Below, one piece after another: positions 29,554 through 37,338 of a stretch of DNA of 64,000 bases. The position numbers and the translations under genes were made by a program. The stretch lies in the NCBI RefSeq assembly GCF_001279005.1, contig NZ_LGCN01000074.1, forward strand, positions 62,001 to 126,000, read 5' to 3'. The stretch is from Streptomyces caelestis (GTDB lineage: Bacteria; Actinomycetota; Actinomycetes; Streptomycetales; Streptomycetaceae). The notes under the pieces were generated by a model. The model was not told the origin of the DNA. It saw nothing but the letters and a program-made list of their open reading frames with translations, and did not search any database. The first letter of the stretch is position 1, and the number at the start of each line of letters is the position of its first letter.

Positions 29554-29569
29554 ATTGAATCGTTTCAAT
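29554..29569. promoter_or_regulatory. LacI-family operator upstream of the GH106-type gene
   Basis: ATTGAATCGTTTCAAT: a 16-bp near-perfect palindrome centred on CG, with the TTGAA/TTCAA arms typical of LacI/GalR operators. It lies 28 bases before the ATG and should overlap the transcription start, giving repression until sugar is present. Confidence 0.75.
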
Positions 29570-29917
29570 CACTATCAAACGCGGGAACGCTAAACCGCGC
29601 GGTTCGGACGGGTCAAGGTGTGGGACGCGAGGTGTTTCCCGGAACCGGTGAGGGGCGCGGGCGGCGTCGACGGGGTGCGCGACTCGCGGGCGTGACCGTC
29701 GGCGCCTTCCGCCGGCCGGGTTCCCCGCCCCCCCGTTCGCGGACGCACCGGCACGAGGGCGGCGCCGGCGCGTCCGCGTCGGGGCGGGCGGCTCCGGGCC
29801 TGCCGGGGACCGCGCACCGTACCGGCCGGCCTGCGGCCGGCTCGTACGGGGCGTTCCCTTCGCTTCCGCACACGGACGTGCCGCAGCCCGCTGAGCCCGA
29901 CCCGTAGGGTTTTGCCC
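29570..29917. other. Divergent intergenic region
   Basis: Separates the GH106-type gene from the rightward small gene. It contains the -10 at 29905-29910 and otherwise nothing recognised. Confidence 0.5.
29905..29910 (+). promoter_or_regulatory. -10 element TAGGGT for a leaderless transcript
   Basis: A TANNNT hexamer lies seven bases before the ATG at 29918, with no Shine-Dalgarno site. Transcription would begin at or next to the A of the start codon, a common Streptomyces leaderless layout. Confidence 0.55.
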
Positions 29918-30193
29918 ATGACATGGAGCGAGGCGGAGTACCTCGATCACCTGCACGCCGAGCGGCGTGCCTTCGCGTGGGTGATGCGGCATCACGGCGG
30001 TCCGACGCCCGCGGGAGCCACGGAAGCGGCCCTGGAGTGCCACCCGTACGAGCCGGCGGACCACGCCTGTCGCGGCCTGGTCTTCCAGGACGAGGCCTGG
30101 CACTGGGCGATGCTGACGATCCACGGTGACCGGTACACGGTGGAGCACCCCGAACTCGTCCATCCGCCGTCCGCCTACGAGGCTCTCGGGTGA
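29918..30193 (+). CDS. Small hypothetical protein, probably leaderless
   Basis: 91 residues (ATG at 29918; a TTG two codons upstream is less likely). The sequence is soluble and slightly acidic, with several His/Trp (EAWHWAMLTIHG) and one Cys pair spread out (ECHPYEPADHACRG). No family recognised. A TAGGGT hexamer immediately upstream suggests leaderless translation. It precedes the methyltransferase gene by ~100 bases in the same direction and may be co-transcribed. Confidence 0.65.
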   Translation: MTWSEAEYLDHLHAERRAFAWVMRHHGGPTPAGATEAALECHPYEPADHACRGLVFQDEAWHWAMLTIHGDRYTVEHPELVHPPSAYEALG

Positions 30194-30291
30194 AGGCCCC
30201 ACCGGGCATCTTGCCGGAACGGCAACATCTCGTGCCGGACCACGGGGGTCGGGTGAGACTCGGACGCGTCCCCCGGCAGAAGGAGCCCCAC

Positions 30292-30918
30292 ATGAGTACC
30301 ACCGACGCGATCACGTTCTGGAACGGCGTTCACGCGGCCCGGCCGGCGGCCGGCGATCCGCGGCCGAACGTACGCCTCACCGAGATCCTCGCGGACCTGC
30401 CGCCCGGTGACGTGCTGGACCTCGGATGCGGCGCCGGTGGCGACGCGCTGTGGCTGGCCCGCCGGGGGTGGCGCGTCACCGCCGTCGACGTCTCGTCCGT
30501 GGCGGTCGAGCGCCTCACCTCACTCGCCGTCTCGCACGGCCTGGCCGACCGGATCGCCGCCCAGCGGCACGACCTGCGGGAATCGTTCCCGGAAGGTGCG
30601 TTCGACGCCGTCTGCGCCCACTATCTGCACACTCCCCTCGACCTGGACCGGGCGGCCGTCCTGCACAGGGCCGCGCACGCCCTGCGGCCGGGCGGACGGC
30701 TGCTGGTGGTCGACCACGGTTCGACCGCTCCGTGGTCGTGGGACCAGGACCCCGACGTCCGGTACCCGGCCCCGCGGGAGGTCGCCTCGGGCATCGGCCT
30801 GGACCCGGCGGCGTGGACGGTCGAGCGGGCCGACTCGCCCCGCCGGGTCGCGACCGGACCGGACGGGCGGACCGCCGAGGTCACCGACCACGTCCTGATC
30901 GTCCGCCGCACGGCCTGA
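30292..30918 (+). CDS. SAM-dependent methyltransferase (class I)
   Basis: 208 residues from an ATG seven bases after AAGGAG. Motif I is VLDLGCGAGGDALWLA (SAM-binding Gly loop), then the acidic end of beta-2 in VTAVDVSS, and a later LRPGGRLLVVDHG. The N-terminus has FWNGVHAARP, similar to thiopurine/tellurite (TehB-like) methyltransferases. Cytosolic; substrate unknown, perhaps a small toxic molecule. It is followed after 29 bases by the DinB-family pseudogene, whose Shine-Dalgarno site is intact, suggesting a former operon. Confidence 0.85.
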   Translation: MSTTDAITFWNGVHAARPAAGDPRPNVRLTEILADLPPGDVLDLGCGAGGDALWLARRGWRVTAVDVSSVAVERLTSLAVSHGLADRIAAQRHDLRESFPEGAFDAVCAHYLHTPLDLDRAAVLHRAAHALRPGGRLLVVDHGSTAPWSWDQDPDVRYPAPREVASGIGLDPAAWTVERADSPRRVATGPDGRTAEVTDHVLIVRRTA

Positions 30919-30947
30919 GCCGGCCCCGCCCCGCACGAGGAGGAACC

Positions 30948-31469
30948 GTGCACCGCGGCGGCCGGGGCGACACCCCGCCGCCCCGCACCGGGACAGCGGG
31001 ACCGAGGTCCTGCGCGGCTTCCTCGGCCACCTGCGGGACTCCGTCTCCGCGAAGGTCGAGGACGCCCCCGAACCGCGGGCCAGGACTGCCCGAGTACCCG
31101 CGGGCACGAACCTGCTCGGGCTGCTCGACCACCTCGCCTTCGTCGGACGGGCCACGTTCCCCGGGGACCGGGTCGCCGACCGGCGGGCCGCCTTCCACGC
31201 CGCGCCCGCGGACGGCGCGGCCGACGTCGTCACCCGCTGCCGGCAGGCGGTCGCCCGGGCGAACGACGTACTCGACGCGTGCGCCGGCCTCGGTGCGCCG
31301 GTTCCCCGCCCCCGGTCGAACGGTCCCGCCCCGGGCGTCCGCCGGGCGCTCACCCGCATGATCGAGGAGACCGGCCGCCACGCCGGCCACGCGGACGTGC
31401 TCCGTGAACCGATCGACGGGGCGACCGGACGCCGGCCGTCCGGGAGAACGGGCACCGTACCCTGGCGGC
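30948..31469 (+). pseudogene. DinB/DUF664-family protein, frameshifted and without its stop codon
   Basis: A GTG at 30948 with AGGAGG six bases upstream begins VHRGGRGDTPPPRTG, but after about 17 codons the DinB sequence continues in a different frame (GTEVLRGFLGHLRDS, then TNLLGLLDHLAFVGR and MIEETGRHAGHADVLRE). One missing G in the run near 31000 would explain it. The C-terminal LREPIDGATG normally ends within one or two residues; here no stop appears and the frame runs into the sirtuin gene. DinB-like proteins are four-helix metal-binding bundles involved in thiol metabolism or stress. Two of the three usual His are present. Confidence 0.7.
31458..31463 (+). promoter_or_regulatory. -10 element TACCCT for a leaderless sirtuin transcript
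   Basis: TACCCT lies six bases before the ATG at 31470, with no Shine-Dalgarno sequence. It sits inside the old 3' end of the DinB-family pseudogene. Confidence 0.55.
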
Positions 31470-32369
31470 ATGCGCATGCGCCCCACTCTGAGCTGGACCC
31501 CCGAAGAAGGCCTGCCGCCGGGCTCCACGGATCCGGAGCCGGTCGCCGAGGCGCTGGGCGCCGGCGGGGTGCTGGTGCTCAGCGGGGCCGGCATCTCCAC
31601 CGAGTCGGGCATCCCCGACTACCGGGGCGAGGGCGGGAGCCTGAGCCGCCACACACCGATGACCTACCAGGACTTCACCGGCAGCGACCGGGCCCGGCGC
31701 AGGTACTGGGCGCGCAGCCACCTCGGCTGGCGCACCTTCCACCGTGCCCTGCCCAACGCCGGGCACCGGGCCGTGGCCGCGTTCGGGCGGCACGGCCTGC
31801 TCTCGGGTGTGATCACGCAGAACGTCGACGGTCTGCACCAGGCCGCCGGCAGCGAGGACGTCGTGGAGCTCCACGGCGGCCTGGACCGGGTCGTCTGCCT
31901 CTCCTGCGGCGCCCTCAGCCCGCGCCGCGAACTCGCCCGGCGGCTGGAGGAGGCCAACGCGGGCTTCGCGCCGGTGGCCGCGGGCGTCAACCCCGACGGT
32001 GACGCCGACCTCACCGACGAACAGGTCGGGGACTTCCGGGTGGCGCCCTGCGCGCTCTGCGGCGGCGTCCTCAAACCGGACGTGGTGTTCTTCGGCGAGA
32101 ACGTGCCGCCGCCGCGGGTGGAGCACTGCCGCGCGCTGGTCCGTGAGGCCTCCTCGTTGCTCGTCCTGGGGTCGTCGCTGACGGTGATGTCCGGGCTGCG
32201 GTTCGTCCGTCAGGCCGCCCGGGCGGGCACACCGGTGCTGATCGTCAATCGGGACCCGACCCGGGGCGACCGGCACGCCGTCACCCGGGTCGCGCTCCCC
32301 CTGGGGACGGCCCTCACCGCCGTGGCCGACCGGCTGGGCGTCCCGGTGGACGGCCGGACGGCAGCCTGA
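31470..32369 (+). CDS. cobB: NAD-dependent protein deacylase (sirtuin)
   Basis: 299 residues from an ATG at 31470; a second ATG two codons on is possible. The NAD motif is VLSGAGISTESGIPDYRG. ITQNVDGLHQ and the catalytic His in VELHGGL follow. A zinc site comprises CLSC and CALC, separated by a ~60-residue insert, and VLGSSLTV with LIVNRDPT completes the fold. The enzyme removes acyl groups from lysines and makes nicotinamide and O-acyl-ADP-ribose. Promoter spacing suggests a leaderless mRNA. The insert between the two CxxC is longer than in CobB of enterics but usual in actinobacterial members. Confidence 0.95.
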   Translation: MRMRPTLSWTPEEGLPPGSTDPEPVAEALGAGGVLVLSGAGISTESGIPDYRGEGGSLSRHTPMTYQDFTGSDRARRRYWARSHLGWRTFHRALPNAGHRAVAAFGRHGLLSGVITQNVDGLHQAAGSEDVVELHGGLDRVVCLSCGALSPRRELARRLEEANAGFAPVAAGVNPDGDADLTDEQVGDFRVAPCALCGGVLKPDVVFFGENVPPPRVEHCRALVREASSLLVLGSSLTVMSGLRFVRQAARAGTPVLIVNRDPTRGDRHAVTRVALPLGTALTAVADRLGVPVDGRTAA

Positions 32370-32421
32370 GCGGCTGCCCCCGTCCCCGCCCGCGGTCCCC
32401 GAACGGGTCAGGCCCGCCGTG

Positions 32422-35415
32422 TCACTTCTCGTCGCGCAGCCGGGCCGCCAGGGAGGCCAGCGGCTCGGTCCCCTCGGTGTGGCCCAGCGCGGTGAGGCGG
32501 GAGACCGCCGCGTCGAGACGGGTGAGGGCCGGGGCGGTGCGCTCCAGGTAGACGCCTTCCACGGCGCCCGCGAGGCGGACGCACTCGGCCCACTCGCCGG
32601 CGTGCTCCCGGTCCTGTCCCGGCTCGCCGAGCAGGGCGAGGGCCTTCTCCAGTGCGGTCAGGGCGTCCTCGTACTCACCGGCGTAGGCGTTGACCCGTCC
32701 GTGTTCGTAGGCCAGGGCGGCGTCCAGCGGACGGCCGTGGGCCTCGTACCCGGCGGCGCGGGCCTCGTCGGCGACCCGGCCGGCGTCGGCGAGGAAGGCG
32801 CGGGCGCCGGCCAGGCCCTCCGGACCCTGCCGCTCCGCCTGGAGCCGGGCGAGTTCGCGCAGGCAGTTGCTGAGCTGCTCATGGCGCGGGTCCTCGGCGT
32901 GGGCGGCGAGGGCCTGGTCCACGGCCTCGCGGGCCCGTCCGAACTCGCCGGACTCGCCGAGGAGTACGGCCGTCTCGGCGGCGATCATGGCGTGGCTGCC
33001 GGGGTCGTCGTCCCAGCCGGCCGACTCGGCCGCGAGGGCGACGAACTCCGCCGTGGCGGCCTTGAGGTCCTCCCCCGCGTGCAGCGCGCGGGCGCGGGTC
33101 AGACGCAGTTGGGCGACGAGCCGGTCGTCCAGCTCCCCGGCGGTGACGTCCGGTTCGGCGAGCACGGAGTCGAGCAGCGCGATGCAGTCCTCGACCCGGC
33201 CGAGGTCGAGGCTGAGCTGGGCCGCGTTGCCGTAGGTGCAGAACGCGTCGAACCGGTTGCCGAGGCGGAGATCGATCTCCGCGGAGCGGGTCAGGTGCCG
33301 CAGCGCCTCGTCGGGACGGCCCAGGTGCAGGCAGGCCCCGGCCAGATCGCTGTGGAGACGGGAGGCGTCGACCGTGTCGGCCGGCCAGTCGGCGGCCAGC
33401 CGCAGCCCCTCGGCCAGGTCCGTGTACGCGGCCTGCGCGTTGTGCAGGCCGAGGTGGAGCCGGCCGCGCAGGGCGAGGGCGCGGGGCAGGTGCCAGGCCG
33501 GGCCGTGCTCCTTGAGCCGGTCGAGGACGCCGTCGGTCCCGGTGAGTGCGGCGGGCAGGTCGCCGGACAGGGCGTGGGTGGTGGCCCGCAGCAGCAGGGC
33601 CCCGGAAATCTGGGCGTCGACGTCGTGCCGGGTGGCGAAGGCGTGCAGCAGGTCCACCTCCGCGAGGACCGGCGCGATGTGCTCCTCGCTTCCCGACGTC
33701 TGCAGACGCATGCCGAGCGCGGTGGCCCGCAGCCGCAGCAGGCGGGCCTCCTGGCGCGGGGTGAGGCCGGACGTCTCCTCGTGGAGGCGGACCATGGACG
33801 CGTGTGCGGCGGTCAGCGCGGCGGCCTTCGCCTCGGCTCCGTCGGCCTCCTGCGCGGGATCCTGCGCGGGATCCTGCGCGGGATCCTGCGCGGGATCCTG
33901 CGCGGGATCCTGCGCGGGATCCTGCGCGGTGGCGAGCAGGGCGCAGGCACGGGCCAGGGCCGCGTGACCCGGCTGCCCCGCGTCGTCGTACAGGCCCGCG
34001 GCCTCCTCGTGGAGGGCGGCGGCGTCGGCGAACTCGTCCTTCTCGCCGGCCCGGCTCGCCTCGTCGTCCAGCAGATCGGCGTGCAGCTGGACGAGCGGGC
34101 CCGCGGCCGGGTCGTCCGGGTGGGTGTAGCCGCGGGCGGCGACGAGCGTGCGCAGCCGTGCCCAGCAGGCCCGCGCGTCCGGGTGTCCCTGCTCGTCCAG
34201 TTCCCGTGCCCGCAGGATGAGTTCGGGCAGCGACTCGGGGACGGCGGGGGCCGTCCGGGCGGTGGGGGCGGCGACCGGGGCCGCCGGGGCCACGTCGTCG
34301 AGGGTGCGGGCGCGCAGGGTCAGTTCCAGTGCGTCCAGGAGCGGGGCGCGGCCGAGGCGGGCCTTGCGGCGGTCGGCGTGGGCGGTGGTGCCGTTGCGGG
34401 CGTCGAAGCGGGCGGCGAGTCCGTCGGCGCGCTCCCGCACCTCGGCGTGCAGGTCGCTCACCGTCCAGGTGCGGCCCGTGAAGCCGGCGGCGGGCAGGGC
34501 GCCGTGGCCGAGGTGCTCGACGCGCTGGAGGAGGACCTCCACGCCGGTGAGGAAGTCGAACCGCTCGCGCGGCGAGTCCACCTCGTCGAACAGGTTCCGG
34601 TTCTCGGCGAGGAGTTCCAGGCCGCGTGCCTCGTTGCCGGTCAGCGCGCAGAACTCCAGGTGCCGCCCGGCCTCCCCGGCCATCGAGGGGTTGCGGCGGC
34701 AGCCGCGGTAGCCGGCGAGGTGCAGTTCGCGTGCCTGGTCGGTGCGGCCGGCCCGCAGCAGGGGCAGCAGCGCGTACGAGAAGGAGCGGGCCGGCTCCTC
34801 CTGGCAGGACTCCTTTCCGGCCAGCACGGGCTCCCAGGCGCGCAGCGCCCGCTCGTCGTCGCCCGCCGCCAGGTGGTACAGGGCACGTTCGCAGATCTCG
34901 CAGGCCTCGCAGTCGCTGAGCCGGGTGCGGGCGCGGCCGGCCCACAGCTCGTAGGCGAGCGCGGTGTCCTCGCCGACGTGGGCGGCGAGCTGGTACGCCT
35001 GTCCGTAGTAGGGCTGGAGGCCGAGGCCCGCCTTCTCGTACCGGTCGCGCATCTCCGTCAGCCACTGGCGCAGGCCGGCCAGCGGGATCTCGGGGAGCGC
35101 GCGCAGGGCGTTGGCCACCCACTTGAACCGCCAGAACAGCGTGTGGCGCATGCGGTCGTCGAAGACGTCCGGCTGCTCGTCGAAGAGGGTGAGCAGGCGG
35201 GCGAAGACGACGGGTGACTTCCGGGGTTCGGAGCCGTAGGTGTACGCCTCCTGGAGTTCGAAGAGCGCGCGGACCAGCGGGACGGGTTCCGCGAACCGCT
35301 CGGCGGCGTCGACGAGTTCCTCGGCGGTGACGGTGCGGGTGAGGCCGTAGGGACGCCGGTGGTTCTCCTGGAGCGCCCGGTACAGCTCATCGGTGGTCTG
35401 GGGTGCGGTCGGCAT
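32422..35415 (-). CDS. 997-aa TPR-like repeat protein linked to the HSP90-like gene
   Basis: Long, mostly alpha-helical and acidic. Residues ~1-130 form a distinct N-terminal region, and a Cys cluster (CEACEICERAL) lies near 165-175. From ~400 helix-turn-helix pairs of TPR character run to the end (e.g. AYTDLAEGLRLAADWP, ALRHLTRSAEIDLRLG, ALTALEKALALLGEPG). At about residues 497-523 a low-complexity tract, six AQDP units, is encoded by a 12-bp tandem repeat. No enzymatic motif and no membrane segment. The ATG is two bases after the stop of the HSP90-like gene, so they are translated together; it is probably an HSP90 co-chaperone or a scaffold. Function unknown. Confidence 0.8.
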   Translation of the reverse strand: MPTAPQTTDELYRALQENHRRPYGLTRTVTAEELVDAAERFAEPVPLVRALFELQEAYTYGSEPRKSPVVFARLLTLFDEQPDVFDDRMRHTLFWRFKWVANALRALPEIPLAGLRQWLTEMRDRYEKAGLGLQPYYGQAYQLAAHVGEDTALAYELWAGRARTRLSDCEACEICERALYHLAAGDDERALRAWEPVLAGKESCQEEPARSFSYALLPLLRAGRTDQARELHLAGYRGCRRNPSMAGEAGRHLEFCALTGNEARGLELLAENRNLFDEVDSPRERFDFLTGVEVLLQRVEHLGHGALPAAGFTGRTWTVSDLHAEVRERADGLAARFDARNGTTAHADRRKARLGRAPLLDALELTLRARTLDDVAPAAPVAAPTARTAPAVPESLPELILRARELDEQGHPDARACWARLRTLVAARGYTHPDDPAAGPLVQLHADLLDDEASRAGEKDEFADAAALHEEAAGLYDDAGQPGHAALARACALLATAQDPAQDPAQDPAQDPAQDPAQDPAQEADGAEAKAAALTAAHASMVRLHEETSGLTPRQEARLLRLRATALGMRLQTSGSEEHIAPVLAEVDLLHAFATRHDVDAQISGALLLRATTHALSGDLPAALTGTDGVLDRLKEHGPAWHLPRALALRGRLHLGLHNAQAAYTDLAEGLRLAADWPADTVDASRLHSDLAGACLHLGRPDEALRHLTRSAEIDLRLGNRFDAFCTYGNAAQLSLDLGRVEDCIALLDSVLAEPDVTAGELDDRLVAQLRLTRARALHAGEDLKAATAEFVALAAESAGWDDDPGSHAMIAAETAVLLGESGEFGRAREAVDQALAAHAEDPRHEQLSNCLRELARLQAERQGPEGLAGARAFLADAGRVADEARAAGYEAHGRPLDAALAYEHGRVNAYAGEYEDALTALEKALALLGEPGQDREHAGEWAECVRLAGAVEGVYLERTAPALTRLDAAVSRLTALGHTEGTEPLASLAARLRDEK
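33849..33929. repeat. 12-bp tandem repeat, six copies plus a partial seventh, inside the TPR gene
   Basis: The unit CCTGCGCGGGAT is repeated perfectly six times (33849-33920) and then three quarters of a copy. Being 12 bp it stays in frame and encodes (AQDP)n on the bottom strand, so copy number can vary without breaking the protein. Confidence 0.95.
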
Positions 35416-35417
35416 CG

Positions 35418-37280
35418 TCAGCTGTCCTTGCGGAGGGCGTGGGCGAGGAGGTCGAGGAAGGAGCGGTTGATGAGGCTCGACTCGGCGGGTCTGAGCGGCC
35501 GCCGGGACAGCAGCGCGGCCTGCCCGTAGAGGGCCTCGGCGCTGGTGCGGGCCAGCTCGGGCTCGTCGATGGCGACGGCGGTGCGGACCAGCGGGTTGAG
35601 CTGGTTGAGGATCAGCTGGGCCCGCGGCGCCTCCTGGCGCAGGGCGCCGAGGAGGTCGCCCCACAGGCCGCCCTCCTGCTCGCGGGCGAGCCGGGAGCGG
35701 GTGCGTTCGTGCCGGGCCTCGCGGCTGTCGACGAGGAGGGCGGGGGCCGAGGCGGGCTGGAAGGTGCGCAGCGCGACGTCGCAGTCGAAGACGGCGAGGG
35801 CGTCGCGGGCCTGGGCGAGATAGGCCCCGGCGGCCAGTTCCGTCTCCCGGTCGACGGGGTCGAGGTGGGCGGTGAGGGTCGCCGGGTCGAGGTCGGCGAC
35901 CGTGGCCTCGGACCTGATCTCGGGCAGCCGGTGGACCAGTTCGCGGTCGTAGGTGTAGCCGCCGTTGACGACGCCGAGTCCGGCGGCGGAGGCGATCGCC
36001 GCGACCTGCCGGAACTCCTCCACGCTCGAGGTCACGAGCACGGTGCGGTGGGTGCGCGCGAACTCGTCGAGGGTGGTGTGTCCGTCGGTGGTCTCGAACG
36101 GCAGCCAGGGCAGCAGCATCCGCAGGATCTCGTCGTCGTGCACGGCGAGCGACTTCACGGCCAGGTGGTGGACCTGGAGGAAGCGGGCCAGCAGGTCCGG
36201 GTCGCTGGCGGCGGCCCGGGCGATCCACGCGCGCAGCCGCTCGGCGAGGGCGTCACGGACGGCGGCGAGGGTGTCGTCCTCGTACAGGGACTCGCGGGAC
36301 GCGGTCGGGCGCAGGCTCTCGGCGTCGATGACGCAGCGGACGAAGAACGCCCACTCGGGCAGGATCTCCTCGGCCTGCTCGGACAGGAGCATGCCCTTGA
36401 CGTGCACGCGGTGGCCGTGACTGCGGCCGGCCGGCACCGTCTCGGGCAGCACGCACGCGATGCCCTTCAGGCCCACGGCGGGCAGGTCCAGCTCGACGGT
36501 GTCCAGCGGCTCGAATCCGAAGACCTCCTCGCCGTACGCGGCCAGCGCGCGGGAGCGGGCCCCCGGCGTGGGGTACGTGCGCGCCCAGGGAGCGGGCTCG
36601 GGGTTGACGGAGGCGGCGCCCGTGCCGTCGTCGAAGGTCACCGGGTGGCGCAGCAGCGAGCCGAAGTGCCGGCCCAGCGCGTGCACTTGTGCCGGCCGGG
36701 TCCACTCGCCCGCGTCGGCGCGGGGCGCCAGGGTGACGGTGGTGCCGGGCCGGGGGTGGGCGGAGGCGGGCAGGACGCGGACGGTGTAGCTGCCGTCGCC
36801 GCGTCCCCGCCACTCCACGGCGGGCGCGTCGGGGGTGCGGGCGGAGCGGCTCAGGACGTGGATCTCGTCCGCGACCAGGAAGCAGGAGAGCAGGCCGATG
36901 CCGAACCGGCCGATGAAGTCGTCGCGTTGCTCGGTGATCTTCCCCCAGCCTCGAATGGGCTCGTCCGGGGGGACCCCCATGGCGCGCTTGCTGCTGCGGC
37001 CGATGGTGGCGAGGAAGGTGTGCACGTCGGCCTCGGTGAGGCCGACGCCGTCGTCCTCGACGCGTACCACCGTGCCGTCGGCGTACAGGCGGACGCCGAA
37101 GGAGCCGGCGGGGGCGGCCGGTTCGAGCGCGTGCCGGGCGGTCAGCGCGTCCACCGCGTTCTGCAGGAGTTCGCGCAGGTAGACGCGGGGACTGGAGTAG
37201 AGGTGGTGGGAGAGGAGGTCGACGAGGCCGCGCAGATCCACCTGGAAGGTGCGGTCGGCGGCGGTTTCGGGCAGAGTCAT
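35418..37280 (-). CDS. htpG: HSP90-family chaperone-like ATPase
   Basis: 620 residues from an ATG at 37280. The GHKL ATPase N-domain has ELLQNAVDAL (Mg/ATP Asn), RVEDDGVGLT, TFLATIGRSSKR and GRFGIGLLSCFLVADE. The middle domain holds SRESLYED with the catalytic-loop Arg (VKGMLLSEQAEEILPEW). The C-terminal dimerisation part is shorter than in E. coli HtpG. Between SSKR and DDFIGRFG there are about 20 residues (AMGVPPDEPIRGWGKITEQR) where relatives have roughly ten; this DNA contains a palindromic insert. Second gene of a leftward operon: unknown protein, this ATPase, TPR protein. Confidence 0.88.
   Translation of the reverse strand: MTLPETAADRTFQVDLRGLVDLLSHHLYSSPRVYLRELLQNAVDALTARHALEPAAPAGSFGVRLYADGTVVRVEDDGVGLTEADVHTFLATIGRSSKRAMGVPPDEPIRGWGKITEQRDDFIGRFGIGLLSCFLVADEIHVLSRSARTPDAPAVEWRGRGDGSYTVRVLPASAHPRPGTTVTLAPRADAGEWTRPAQVHALGRHFGSLLRHPVTFDDGTGAASVNPEPAPWARTYPTPGARSRALAAYGEEVFGFEPLDTVELDLPAVGLKGIACVLPETVPAGRSHGHRVHVKGMLLSEQAEEILPEWAFFVRCVIDAESLRPTASRESLYEDDTLAAVRDALAERLRAWIARAAASDPDLLARFLQVHHLAVKSLAVHDDEILRMLLPWLPFETTDGHTTLDEFARTHRTVLVTSSVEEFRQVAAIASAAGLGVVNGGYTYDRELVHRLPEIRSEATVADLDPATLTAHLDPVDRETELAAGAYLAQARDALAVFDCDVALRTFQPASAPALLVDSREARHERTRSRLAREQEGGLWGDLLGALRQEAPRAQLILNQLNPLVRTAVAIDEPELARTSAEALYGQAALLSRRPLRPAESSLINRSFLDLLAHALRKDS
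36942..36978. repeat. Palindromic element inserted in frame in the HSP90-like gene
   Basis: CCCCCAGCC pairs with GGCT and, after a five-base bulge, GGGGG; the next bases (GGGGGGACCCCC) form another short palindrome. It encodes the extra residues VPPDEPIRGWG on the bottom strand. Similar G-run/C-run elements are scattered in Streptomyces genomes as I recall. Confidence 0.55.
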
Positions 37281-37338
37281 CGGGCAGTCCGGGGTGGGAG
37301 GGACGACGGATGGCGGGCGGTCCGGGGCCGGCGGGCGC

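Noticed and set aside
33849..33929. CRISPR array
   Set aside because: The units are contiguous 12-mers without spacers and encode a repeat peptide.
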